A stretch of 64,000 nt of DNA from Steroidobacteraceae bacterium (lineage in GTDB: Bacteria > Pseudomonadota > Gammaproteobacteria > Steroidobacterales > Steroidobacteraceae): contig JAPZRU010000022.1 in assembly GCA_027531255.1 (NCBI GenBank), positions 49,810 through 113,809 of the forward strand, given 5' to 3'. The translations under genes and the position numbers were made by a program. Shown piece after piece: positions 35,285-44,100 of the stretch; position 1 is the stretch's first letter, and each line of letters starts with the position of its first letter. Below the pieces are notes generated by a model that saw only the letters and a program-made list of their open reading frames with translations, did not search any database and was not told the DNA's origin.

Positions 35285-36069
35285 CGGACGACGCGAACAG
35301 CACCGGAGCTCAGGCTCCGGCCGGGACTCCGCCACAGCCCGCGCCCCCGGCCACCGGCGGGCCGCCGGAGGCTCGCGCCTACGCGGACAGGCTGGGCATC
35401 CCGTACTCGCTGCGCTCCAACAACCGCACCCGGCGCACGATCGCGCGCCGCATGGGCGAGGCGAAGCGCACGGTGCCGCACGCCTACCTGTCGATCCGCT
35501 GCGCCGTCGACGCATTGCAGGCGGAGCGCCGTGCGCGGGCCGGCGGCGGCAAGGGACCCACCGTCACCGACTGCCTCGTGCGGGCGTGCGCGCTCGCGCT
35601 GCGGGCCGAGCCGCGCGTGAACGTCGGCTTCGGCGAGCGGGAAACCGTGCAGTTCGAGCGCGCGGACGTGTCCGTCGCGGTGGCCACGGCGCAGGGTCTC
35701 GTCGTGCCGGTGGTCCGCGATGCCGCCGCCAAGTCTCTCGAATGCCTGTCGGCGGAACTGCGCGACCTCGTGTCGCGGGCCCGCGCCGGACGCCTCGCGC
35801 CGGCCGACCTCGAGGGCGGCACCTTCACGCTGTCCAACCTGGGCAACCTCGGAGTGCGCGCCGTGACGCCGGTGATCAACCCGCCGCAGTCGGCGATCCT
35901 CGGCGTCGGCGGGATCGACACGCGGCTCGAACTGCGCGACGGTCGGCCGGTCGAGGTCGAGGTCGTGGAGTGCGTGCTGTCCTTCGACCATCGCACGATC
36001 GACGGCGACGTCGCCGCGCGGTGGCTTCAGGCCTTCAGGCACGCCGTCGAGAACCCGCAGACACTCTGA
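35281..36069 (+). CDS. 2-oxoacid dehydrogenase E2 acyltransferase, catalytic domain only
   Basis: 262-residue dihydrolipoamide acyltransferase lacking the N-terminal lipoyl domain. After a proline/alanine linker (about 10-28), EARAYADRLGIPYS looks like the first helix of a peripheral-subunit-binding domain, but the rest of that domain is missing. The catalytic core then starts at RRTIARRMGEAKRTVPHAYL. The active-site motif SFDHRTIDGD gives His237 and Asp241. The start is GTG 35281, overlapping the E1 beta stop (GTGA). The matching lipoyl domain is a separate gene 23 bp downstream. Such a split E2 would need to use the free lipoyl protein as substrate, as glycine-cleavage H protein is used. 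Confidence 0.88.
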   Translation: MTDDANSTGAQAPAGTPPQPAPPATGGPPEARAYADRLGIPYSLRSNNRTRRTIARRMGEAKRTVPHAYLSIRCAVDALQAERRARAGGGKGPTVTDCLVRACALALRAEPRVNVGFGERETVQFERADVSVAVATAQGLVVPVVRDAAAKSLECLSAELRDLVSRARAGRLAPADLEGGTFTLSNLGNLGVRAVTPVINPPQSAILGVGGIDTRLELRDGRPVEVEVVECVLSFDHRTIDGDVAARWLQAFRHAVENPQTL

Positions 36070-36092
36070 TGCCCGCCAGCGGAGGACGATAG

Positions 36093-36332
36093 ATGACGGT
36101 TGAACTCAAGCTCCCCAGGATCGGCATGACCATGGAGGAGGCGACCGTCGTCAAGTGGCATCGGCAGGTCGGCGAAAAGGTGGCCGCCGGCGAGCCTCTG
36201 TACGAATTCGAGACCGAGAAGGTAACGCAGGTCGTCGAGTCGCCGGTCGCCGGCACGGTCGCCGAGATCCGCGTCGGCGAGGGCGAGGACGTGCTCGTGG
36301 ACGGCGTGGTCTGCGTGCTCGCGCCGGAGTGA
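36093..36332 (+). CDS. Stand-alone lipoyl-carrier protein of the 2-oxoacid dehydrogenase system
   Basis: 79-residue single lipoyl (biotinyl/lipoyl attachment) domain. The sequence has the complete fold: LKLPRIGMTMEEATVVKWH at 5-23, GEKVAAGEPLYEFETEKVTQ with the lipoylation site Lys43 in ETEK, and SPVAGTVAEIRVGEGEDV. This is exactly what normally forms the N-terminus of E2, but the gene has its own ATG at 36093 with GGAGGA upstream. It lies 23 bp after the E2 catalytic gene. Biotin carriers have MKM at this site, so lipoyl is the better reading. Not GcvH: it is shorter and lacks that family's flanks. Confidence 0.88.
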   Translation: MTVELKLPRIGMTMEEATVVKWHRQVGEKVAAGEPLYEFETEKVTQVVESPVAGTVAEIRVGEGEDVLVDGVVCVLAPE

Positions 36333-36403
36333 CGCCCGCGACCGCGCCTGTGCGCGTCAGTTCCCGGTAGCGGTCCTTCCCTCGAGGCAGGGACGCTGCG
36401 CCC

Positions 36404-36420
36404 GCCTCGCGGCCCGAGGC
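36404..36420. terminator. Inverted repeat between convergent lipoyl-protein and arylsulfotransferase genes
   Basis: GCCTCG-CGGCC-CGAGGC, six-base arms, in the 95-bp gap where transcripts from both strands meet. A weaker TCCCT/AGGGA pair lies at 36378-36393. It may be a bidirectional terminator. There is no T-run. Confidence 0.35.
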
Positions 36421-36427
36421 CCCGGCG

Positions 36428-38218
36428 TCAGCGGCCCGGACCCGCCGGCGCCGTCCCGCCGCTGCTCCCTACCGAGCCCGCCACGGCCGTGCTCCGACCC
36501 CACGTGGCCGGGTAGAGCGCCGGGATCCGCTGGCCTCCGTACAGTTCCCAGGCGATCAGGTCGCGGGGATCGCGCACCAGCACCTCGAACAGGATCTCCG
36601 ACGGAGAGGTTCGCGTGTACTCGCGGACGCGCGAGGCGTTGGGCGCCTGGTCCTGGGGATTCGGACGCGTCCAGTCCTGGTCGTTCCAGGTCATCCCCGG
36701 CCTGTTGCGCGAGCAGATCGCGGCGATCTCGAGGATGTTGTCGGTCTTGGGCAGGCGCCACGCGTCGCTCATCGCGATGGCGCTGCAGGTGTCTTCCGAA
36801 AGACGGTCGGCGGATGTCCAGACCTGCCGCACGGTCATCGCCCGCTCATCGATCTCGAACTCGACGGATCGGCTGAAGTGCTCCACCGGCTCGATCGGCT
36901 TGCGGAACGGCCGCGCGCCCCACGTGCCGTTGTCGAACATGATCACCGTGCCGGCGTGCGTGAACCGCGGGTTGTGGGCGTGGTACGGCCAGCGGAGCGG
37001 CCCGACCGGCCTCAGCACCTTGTCGGCCACTGGCCCCCAGTCCGTGGGTTCGCCGAGGATCCAGCGGATGCGGCCGGACCGGCGGTCGATCGCGATCGTC
37101 GCATCCTGGTGCCGGAACGAGGCGAGCACCACGCCGGTGCGCGGGTCGTAGGCGACGCCGTTGCCGTGAGTCCAGTCGAGACCCCCGGGGAAGCCCCGCG
37201 TCTGCCAGTAGGACGCCGTCAGCTCGTAGCCGATGCGGAACGGATCGAGATGATCGAAGGTGTCCCACTGCCAGACGATCCGACCGGTGCGGTCGAACTC
37301 GATGACGCGGTCGCCGACCACGAGTTGCTCAGCCCGCGGCGCCGCCGGGTCGGTCTCGCTGGTGTAGTAGTTGGGAATCCGGCGCCCGTACGCGCCGAAC
37401 GACAGGAAGTTGCCGTTCGGCATCTCGAACGGCTGGTGATGGAGCGCTTCGAGCCCCCGGATCGGGATGGCATCGGGAAGCATGGTGCCGGCGAACAGCG
37501 ATCCGGTCAGCGGCGGGCGCTTCTCGGGGTACCACTGGCGCACGAGGGTGCCCAGCATGTCCAGCTCCGTGGTCGTGGAGTCGGCGCGGTGCACCAGCAG
37601 GTTGCCGTTGGACAGCTGCTTGACGCCGGCGAAGCGCGAATCGCCGACGTAGTACCAGACCACATGGCCTTCCGGATCGAGGACGACGATCAGACCCCAG
37701 GCGCGGGCGAAGCGCTGCTGCTCGCGGGTTCGCCACGACGACCGGCCGATCGGCGCCCGCCGTATGCTGAGCAGCGTGTAGCCCGGCTCCATGCGGGAGA
37801 CGTCCGCCCGCGTCACCTGGAGCGGAGGGAACTCGAACGCGCCTGCGGGCAGCGGCGGTGTCCGGTAGTCGAGCCAGCGGCTCCACTCGCCGGCGACGCC
37901 CGCATCGTCGGCGAGCCGCACCCGGACCCGATGCGCCGTATCGGCGCGCAGCCCGAGGATGGGCAGCGCGCGCTTGCCCGCGGGCGCCGACGGGAACTCC
38001 ACCTGCCAGCGGCGCACGGGACTCTCGATCTCGACGATGGCCCGCGCGGGCGCACCGGCCTCGACGTTCAGCAGTGCGACCAGCGGCGCACGCTCGTTCG
38101 GGTTGGGCTGGATCGACGGTGCCGAGGCCAGCGAGGGGCGGGCCTCGGCTGCCGACCCGCACAGCAGCGCTACCGAGGCGAGCACCCCGAGCACGCCGGG
38201 AACGCGAGCGATGAGCAC
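36428..38218 (-). CDS. Periplasmic aryl-sulfate sulfotransferase (ASST family)
   Basis: 596-residue PAPS-independent sulfotransferase, expected to move sulfate from one phenolic sulfate ester to another phenol in the periplasm. The N-terminus is a signal peptide (RVPGVLGVLASVALLCGSAA, cut near AEA). The propeller domain shows repeated ASST motifs: GLIVVLDPEGHVVWYYVGD, LSNGNLLVHR, LHHQPFEMPNGNFLSFG, VIEFDRTGRIVWQWDTFDHL, DWTHGNGVAYDPRTGVVLAS and YHAHNPRFTHAGTVIMFDNG. The conserved histidines in these blocks include the one that carries sulfate in characterised enzymes. No dsbL/dsbI pair is nearby. It stands between the 2-oxoacid dehydrogenase genes (convergent) and a TonB receptor (154 bp upstream, same strand). 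That receptor might import or bind the aryl sulfate, which is inference. Confidence 0.85.
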   Translation of the reverse strand: MLIARVPGVLGVLASVALLCGSAAEARPSLASAPSIQPNPNERAPLVALLNVEAGAPARAIVEIESPVRRWQVEFPSAPAGKRALPILGLRADTAHRVRVRLADDAGVAGEWSRWLDYRTPPLPAGAFEFPPLQVTRADVSRMEPGYTLLSIRRAPIGRSSWRTREQQRFARAWGLIVVLDPEGHVVWYYVGDSRFAGVKQLSNGNLLVHRADSTTTELDMLGTLVRQWYPEKRPPLTGSLFAGTMLPDAIPIRGLEALHHQPFEMPNGNFLSFGAYGRRIPNYYTSETDPAAPRAEQLVVGDRVIEFDRTGRIVWQWDTFDHLDPFRIGYELTASYWQTRGFPGGLDWTHGNGVAYDPRTGVVLASFRHQDATIAIDRRSGRIRWILGEPTDWGPVADKVLRPVGPLRWPYHAHNPRFTHAGTVIMFDNGTWGARPFRKPIEPVEHFSRSVEFEIDERAMTVRQVWTSADRLSEDTCSAIAMSDAWRLPKTDNILEIAAICSRNRPGMTWNDQDWTRPNPQDQAPNASRVREYTRTSPSEILFEVLVRDPRDLIAWELYGGQRIPALYPATWGRSTAVAGSVGSSGGTAPAGPGR

Positions 38219-38292
38219 GGCTAGACCCCGTCGTCCACTCTCAAGTACCCCTGCACCCGCAACCGCCGCCCGCAGCGGCCCTGGAGCCGCGG

Positions 38293-38310
38293 GCTGCCGC
38301 CGGCGGCAGC
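38293..38310. terminator. 18-bp perfect palindrome after the second TonB receptor gene
   Basis: GCTGCCGCC/GGCGGCAGC, 63 nt past the receptor stop and 75 nt before the arylsulfotransferase start (both minus strand). It can fold with a short loop. There is no T-run. It may end or attenuate transcription between the two genes. Confidence 0.4.
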
Positions 38311-38372
38311 GTCCTGCGGAGAGGACCCGCCCCGGCGCCCCGGACCGGGTCGCCGGGGCGGCACGCGCGTGG

Positions 38373-40742
38373 TCAGTCGAACCGCGCGCGCACCTGCAGC
38401 GTGTAGGTCGCCGGCGGCTCGGTGAAGGACCCGATCGAAAAGAACCCGCCGGGGATCGTATTCCGGAAGGCGGCCGTCAGCTTGTCGGTGACGTTGCGGC
38501 CGACCAGCGCGACCTCCCAGCGGCCGTCGTCGCGGGCGACGGACGCGCGCAGGTTCAGCTTCGCGAAGCCGCCCTGGAAGGAGCGCGGGTTGATGTCGGT
38601 CAGCGTCGCGAACCGGGTGGTCGCGTAGATGTCGCCGCCGAGGCCGAACACGTAGCCGCCGCCGAACTCGAGACGGTAGTCGGCGCTGAACGTGCCCGAC
38701 CACTCGGGCGCGTACGGCGTGACCACCCCGCTGAGGTTCTGCACGTTCACCGCCGGGTTGCGCGACGAGGGGCCGCAGCCGGTGCCGAGCACCAGCTGGC
38801 CGCCCCAGCACGGAGCGTCCCGGAAGTCCGAGTAGGTGGCATCCAGGTAGCTCGCGTTGAGCGCGAGGCGCAGCCGGTCGGTGGCGGCGAACTGCGACTC
38901 GAGCTCGACGCCCCGGCTCTTCGCGGACGCCGCGTTCGTCGTCGCGAACAGGTTGGTCACCGGGTCGAAGGACGACACCTGCAGGTCGTCGTACTTGCTG
39001 TCAAACGCGGTCACGTTGAGGAGCACGCGGTTGTCGAAGAACTTCGACTTCACGCCGACCTCGTAGGCCGTCACCTTCTCCGGATCGAACGCGTCGGCGT
39101 CGGTGCCCGAGAAGCCGCCGCTCTTGAAGCCGCGCTTGGCGCTGGCGTACAGCAGCAGGTCGTCGAGGGGACGGAACTCGAACACCAGCGTCGGCTGGTA
39201 CTCACGGTCCGTTCGGCTGTTCGGGCTGCCGGGCGGGACCTGGTTCGTGAAGGCGCAGGCCGCGTACGGGACGGGCGTGAGGCAGCCGGTGAACGCGATG
39301 TCCTTCTTCACCTCCTCGTAGCGGGAGCCGAGACGCACCGCGACCCGGTCGCTGAACGGGTAGGTGATCTCGCCGAACACCGCCCAGGAGGTCGCGCTCT
39401 CGTCGCTCTCGAAGTACGTGCTGCCGGTGTTGTTGGCGACGAACGCGGGCGTGCGGTTGGTCTGCGGCGGCACCGGCGGCGGCGTGAATGGCAGCAGGTT
39501 CGCGCCGACGAAATTCGATGAACTCTTGACCCAGTTGTTGTTCTCGTCGGCGTACACGCCGACGAACCACTTCAGCTTCGCGTCGTCCGGAGACAGCAGC
39601 CTGAACTCCTGGCTGAGCTGGTCGTACTCCTCGATGAAGGTCGCGGAGCCCACGTTCGCGACGCCCTGGTCGGTGTCGATGAACTGATAGTTGTCGTAGC
39701 GGTAGTAGCCGGTCAGGGAGGTCAGCGTCAGGCCGCCGCCGAGGGTCCAGTCGAGCTGCAGGGCACCGCCGTACGTCTCGAGGTCGTTGAGGAACGGCCC
39801 GCCGCCGTTGTCGCGGAACAGTTCCGGGTCCCGCGCCCGGGCCGAGTCGGGGATGCTGGAGAAGCTCGCCTTCTTGCGGTCGAACGCGCAGGGTTCCTGC
39901 TGGGCGTTCGAGATGTCGCGGCGGTAGTTGGGCTCGCAGATCGTGGACTGGTTGTTGCGTCCCTCGTCCAGGTTCGTGCCGTAGTACACGTTGGCGGAAA
40001 CGGTCAGCGAGTCGCTCGGATTGCCGGTCAGCCACACGCGGCCGAGGCGGTCCTCGACCGCCGGCTCGCGGCGGCCGGTCACGGTGTTCGTGAGATATCC
40101 CTTCGAATCGCGGTAGCGGCCGGCGAGGCGCACTGCCCACTTGTCGCCGAGCGGGGTGGAGACGGCGCCGCCGAACATGCGCTCGTCGGTCTCGGGCTCG
40201 AACGAGGCCTCGACCTCGCTGCTGAACTCGCGGCCCGGCCTGCGCGTAGCGATGTTGAGGGCGCCCGCGGTCGCGTTCTTGCCGAAGTAGGTCGGCTGCG
40301 GCCCCTTCAGCACCTCGATCCGGTCGATGTCGAGGAACGCGAGCCGCTGGGTGCGCGCACGGCCATAGTAGATGCCGTCGACGTACATCGGCGCCGACTG
40401 CTCGAAGCCGAGGTTCTGCCCGGACCCGATGCCGCGCACGGTGATGGTGTCGGCCATGCCGCCGCGCGACACGCGCACGCCCGGAACCTCGAAGCTCTCG
40501 AAGTTCTGGACGCCCATGTTCTGCAGGGACTCGCCCGTCACGGCCTGGACCGAGACCGGCACGTCCTGCAGGCGCTCGGCGCGCTTCTGCGCGGTGACGA
40601 CGATCTCCTGGATCCCGGTCGCGTCCTCTTGGTCGGCCTGTGCCACCACCGCAAGCGGAAGGCCCGTCAGCAGAGCGGCCGCGACCAGCGGAGCGCATCT
40701 CGCCGTCAGGCGCCATGAAGCCCAACCCGTGACTCTCGTCAT
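38373..40742 (-). CDS. TonB-dependent outer-membrane receptor
   Basis: 789-residue outer-membrane transporter. I start it at ATG 40742, preceded by GAGGGGG and followed by a signal peptide (LVAAALLTGLPLAVVAQA). The frame stays open to 44336, but that part is antisense-type noise over other genes. The TonB-box-like IQEIVVTAQKRAERLQDVPV lies near 44-63. The plug follows: FESFEVPGVRVSRGGM, ITVRGIGSGQNLGFEQS and DIDRIEVLKGPQPTYFGKN. The barrel ends LQVRARFD with a terminal aromatic region. It differs from the first receptor in sequence and length. An arylsulfotransferase follows. The substrate is unknown. Confidence 0.9.
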   Translation of the reverse strand: MTRVTGWASWRLTARCAPLVAAALLTGLPLAVVAQADQEDATGIQEIVVTAQKRAERLQDVPVSVQAVTGESLQNMGVQNFESFEVPGVRVSRGGMADTITVRGIGSGQNLGFEQSAPMYVDGIYYGRARTQRLAFLDIDRIEVLKGPQPTYFGKNATAGALNIATRRPGREFSSEVEASFEPETDERMFGGAVSTPLGDKWAVRLAGRYRDSKGYLTNTVTGRREPAVEDRLGRVWLTGNPSDSLTVSANVYYGTNLDEGRNNQSTICEPNYRRDISNAQQEPCAFDRKKASFSSIPDSARARDPELFRDNGGGPFLNDLETYGGALQLDWTLGGGLTLTSLTGYYRYDNYQFIDTDQGVANVGSATFIEEYDQLSQEFRLLSPDDAKLKWFVGVYADENNNWVKSSSNFVGANLLPFTPPPVPPQTNRTPAFVANNTGSTYFESDESATSWAVFGEITYPFSDRVAVRLGSRYEEVKKDIAFTGCLTPVPYAACAFTNQVPPGSPNSRTDREYQPTLVFEFRPLDDLLLYASAKRGFKSGGFSGTDADAFDPEKVTAYEVGVKSKFFDNRVLLNVTAFDSKYDDLQVSSFDPVTNLFATTNAASAKSRGVELESQFAATDRLRLALNASYLDATYSDFRDAPCWGGQLVLGTGCGPSSRNPAVNVQNLSGVVTPYAPEWSGTFSADYRLEFGGGYVFGLGGDIYATTRFATLTDINPRSFQGGFAKLNLRASVARDDGRWEVALVGRNVTDKLTAAFRNTIPGGFFSIGSFTEPPATYTLQVRARFD

Positions 40743-41197
40743 CCAGTGCCCCCTCGCAATACGCCGTACGTGGTTCCCGAGCGGAAGATCTCGGGTCCGG
40801 CCGACGACGGTTTTTACCGCAGCTTCGGAATACCGGCACGCGTGCGCCGGAAATTGGTCTGATTTCGACAAGAAGGATCCCGAATGGCGAAAAAGCGCGG
40901 CGCGTGCGCCACACCGGCCCGACGGGCGGGGTCCCGGGGGCCCGAGCCCCGCGCCCGGCGAGGCAGCCGGGTCCGCGCGCGGCGTCGGCGCCGCCCGCGC
41001 CGCGCGCCCCCCATCGCGATGCGCCAGAATCCCCCCGGCAAAGTCTCCGGAGCGCGGCCCACGGCCCTCGCCGCACGCCGCCTCGCCGGCGTGCGGCAGC
41101 GACCGGGAGGAGCGCGGGCCGCGCGTGGCGGAAAACCAACGACACGGGCTGCACGTCGGCACCCGGCCGGGGCGGCGAGCCGCGCCGGGGCGGGTCG
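40743..41197. other. 455-bp intergenic region between the TonB receptor and the MFS/spermidine-synthase gene
   Basis: No coding frame is supported on either strand. The 40790-40890 part is AT-richer (GGTTTTTACCGC, GGAAATTGGTCTGATTTCG) and is the probable receptor promoter. It includes the palindrome GCACGCGTGC and a CCGAG-N8-CTCGG repeat. A strong hairpin lies at 41070-41097. Confidence 0.45.
41070..41097 (-). terminator. Perfect 11-bp-arm hairpin after the MFS/spermidine-synthase gene
   Basis: GCCGCACGCCG-cctcgc-CGGCGTGCGGC, about 100 nt past the minus-strand stop at 41198. It is very stable, but no U-tract follows. Candidate terminator or 3'-end stabiliser. Confidence 0.5.
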
Positions 41198-44100
41198 TCA
41201 GTCCGGGCCGGCGGAAGCGGAGGCCCCCAGCTGGCCGATCGCGCCGTCCATCAACCCCAGCACCTGTCGTGACCGGGGGTCCGGCGCCGCCGCGGCGACC
41301 AGCGCGCGCACGGCGCCGAGGCGCCGCAGCTGCAGTTCGGCGTCGGGCGGAGGCGTACCGTGCCGGTCGCGGTGGGCGTGCAGCCCGTGCTCGACCATTT
41401 CGGTCAGTGCGGCGGCGCTCTCCAGCAGCACGTCGACGTCCTCCGCCAGCTCGGCGGCGGCGGCGCGCTGGAACAGCAGGTCGGTGGTCGCGCTCGACAC
41501 CACGGCGTCGTCGATGATGCCGAGCGCCTCGGCGGCGAGCCGCCGCCGCTCGGCCGAGCCGCGCTCGGCGCGGGCCGCCTCCGCGAGCCGCCACTCGGCC
41601 CGCAGCCGCGCAGCGGCGGCGAACCAGGGCGCCTTGCGCGAGGTTCCGGCGAGCCCGAAGTCCAGCTCGCGCAGCGTCGTCGTGTCGCCGTTCCGGGCGG
41701 CGTCCCAGCCCCGCAGCACCGCCGCCGCCGGGCCGAGAGCGGCGGATTCGGCAGCCGGCATGGTCGCGGTCGATGCGCGGGTCACGGGCTGAGCGATCCG
41801 GCGCACGGCCCGTTCGAACGCGAGCGCCTCCTCGGACGCCGCGCCCCGCAGCGCACCCGCCCGGTCGAGCCGGTCGCGGCGCGCCAGCGTCAGCCGGTAC
41901 AGGACGTAGTCCGCCGCGGGACCGGTCGCCGTGATGCGGCTGGCCCGGTCGAGCGGGCCGACGACCGCCGCGAACTCCGTCTCCCCCATCCCGGCCCCCG
42001 GCCTGGTTCGCATCGCGAGCACGTTCAGGTCGTCCGTCACCGGCTCCGCGCCCGCGGCCAGCGCCCGGACCTCCGGATCGGCGAGCAGCAGCGACCAGTC
42101 GAGGTCCTCGGGGAGCGTGATGCCGGAGCGGCGGAGCGCCGCCACGGCCCCCGGAGCGCGGGACGCCTCCGACGCGAACCAGGCCTTCGGGTCGATCGGG
42201 GCCGCCGATGCCAGGAAGACCAGGGACATCGGGATCGGCTCGTAGACCTGCACGTGAGGGAACTCGGCCGCCAGCGTGGCCACGAGGCTGCGCAGCAAAC
42301 CGCCGTCCACGAAACCCGCGTTCATCCACTGCACGAACACGCCGTCGGGCGTCAGGCGGCTGCGGACCAGCCCGACGAACTCCCTGCTGTAGAGGTTGGC
42401 CGAGGCGGTCGTCCACGGGTGGGAAGGCTGCGAGACGATCACGTCGTAGGACGCGGACGTCCTCTGCAGCGCGTTCCGGGCGTCGTTCACGGTGATCCGC
42501 ACGCGCGCGTCGCGCAGCGGATCGTGGCGACGTTCGGCCGCGACGAACGCGTTGGCCGCGACAACCTCGGGCTCGATCTCCACGACGTCGATCCTGGCGA
42601 TCGAGGGCGGAATGCCCTCGAGGGCGACCCCGCCCCCCAGCCCCACCATCAGCATCGACCGGGCATCCGGGCGCGCCATCGCCCCCAGCGTGCCGAGCCA
42701 GCCCTGGTCGTCGAGGCCGGGCACCGCGCCACGACGCGAGATCAGCGCCTCGGGCAGGCCGTCGCCGCGCAGCAGCAGGCCGAACGGCCGCTCCTGGACC
42801 TGGACCGTGGCGCTGCGCCCAACCGCGAAGAACCGCTCCTCGCTCGGCTCCGCACGATCGACGGCGCTGTACTCCAGGACGCGGCTCGGCCGGGGCAGGG
42901 CCACCGCGCAGAACAGGATCGCGAGGGCCGCGGCGATCGCGCCGGCCGTCCGCCCCGCCGGCGCGGCGACCGGCCAGGCGATGGCCACGCCCGCGGCGAC
43001 GAGCGTTCCGGCGGCGGCGGCGACCACGCCCTCGAAGTGCAGCACGGGCAGCAGCAGGTTCGCGGTCGCGAGCGAGCCCACGATGGCACCGCAGGTGCTC
43101 GCCGCGAAGGCGAAGCCCACGATCCGCGGGATCTCGCCGGCCTGCCCGGCGACGCAGCGCACGAACAGCGGGAAGCTGCAGCCGACCGCGATCGCGGCGG
43201 GCAGCATCGCCAGCAGGATGATGACGGACTTGGAGGTCGCGAGGAGCTGGCCGCGGGCCGACAGCGACACGAAGAGGTACGCGGCGACCGTGGCGAGCGC
43301 CGCGATGACGAGGGCCGCAGCGAGGTAGACTCGCACGTGTACCCGGACCCGCGCCGCGTGCCGGGCCAGCAACCCGCCCGCCCCGATGCCGAGCAGTGTG
43401 ACGCACAGCATCAGCGCGAAGCCCTGGATGGTGCCGCCCAGCAGGTGCGACAGCAGCCGCGACCAGAACACCTCCAGCGCAAAGGACGCGGCCGACACCG
43501 CGAACGCCGCCACCAGCAAGGGCCGGAAACCGGCGGGCAGCGCCGTCCGCGCGGGTCCGGCGCGGCTCGCGGCGGCGGCCGCAGGCCGGCTGGCGTCGCC
43601 GGGGAAGCGGATCGTCACGAGCGCCATCGCGGCGACGTTGAGCGCCGCCGCGACGCCGGTCGACGCGGCGATGCCGAACGTCGGCAGGAGCAGGAATCCG
43701 CCCGCCGCCGCGCCGGCGGCCGCGCCGAGCGTGTTCGTCCCGTACAGTTCGGGGAGCCGGTCCACCGGTAGCGGTTCGTGCAGGGCCGCCGCATGCACGA
43801 GCACCGGCAGGGTCGCACCCATGCAGATCGTCGGGACGGCGATGGCCAGCAGCGCCAGCCCCCCGTACAGCGCATGCTGCACCCAGCCCGCGTCTGCCGG
43901 CAGGCCCTGACCGGTGTTCAGCCAGTGCGCGACCGCCCACGTCACGAACTGCATCACGCCGGCGAACGCCAGCGCCGACAGTGCGACAGCGCCCTCGAGG
44001 CCCGCGAAGGCGCGCAGCGGGCGCGCGAGGCGAGGCGCGTACCTGGCACCGAGCAGCCCGCCGATCGCGAGCCCCCCCATGTACGCGGCCAGCACCGCAG

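Noticed and set aside
36093..36332. Glycine cleavage H protein for the lipoyl-domain gene
   Set aside because: It is shorter than GcvH, has the E2-type ETEKVTQ site and flanks, and is the last gene of an E1-E2 operon.
41360..43771. 803-residue plus-strand frame opposite the MFS/spermidine-synthase gene
   Set aside because: His/Arg/Gly-rich antisense translation without any recognisable fold.
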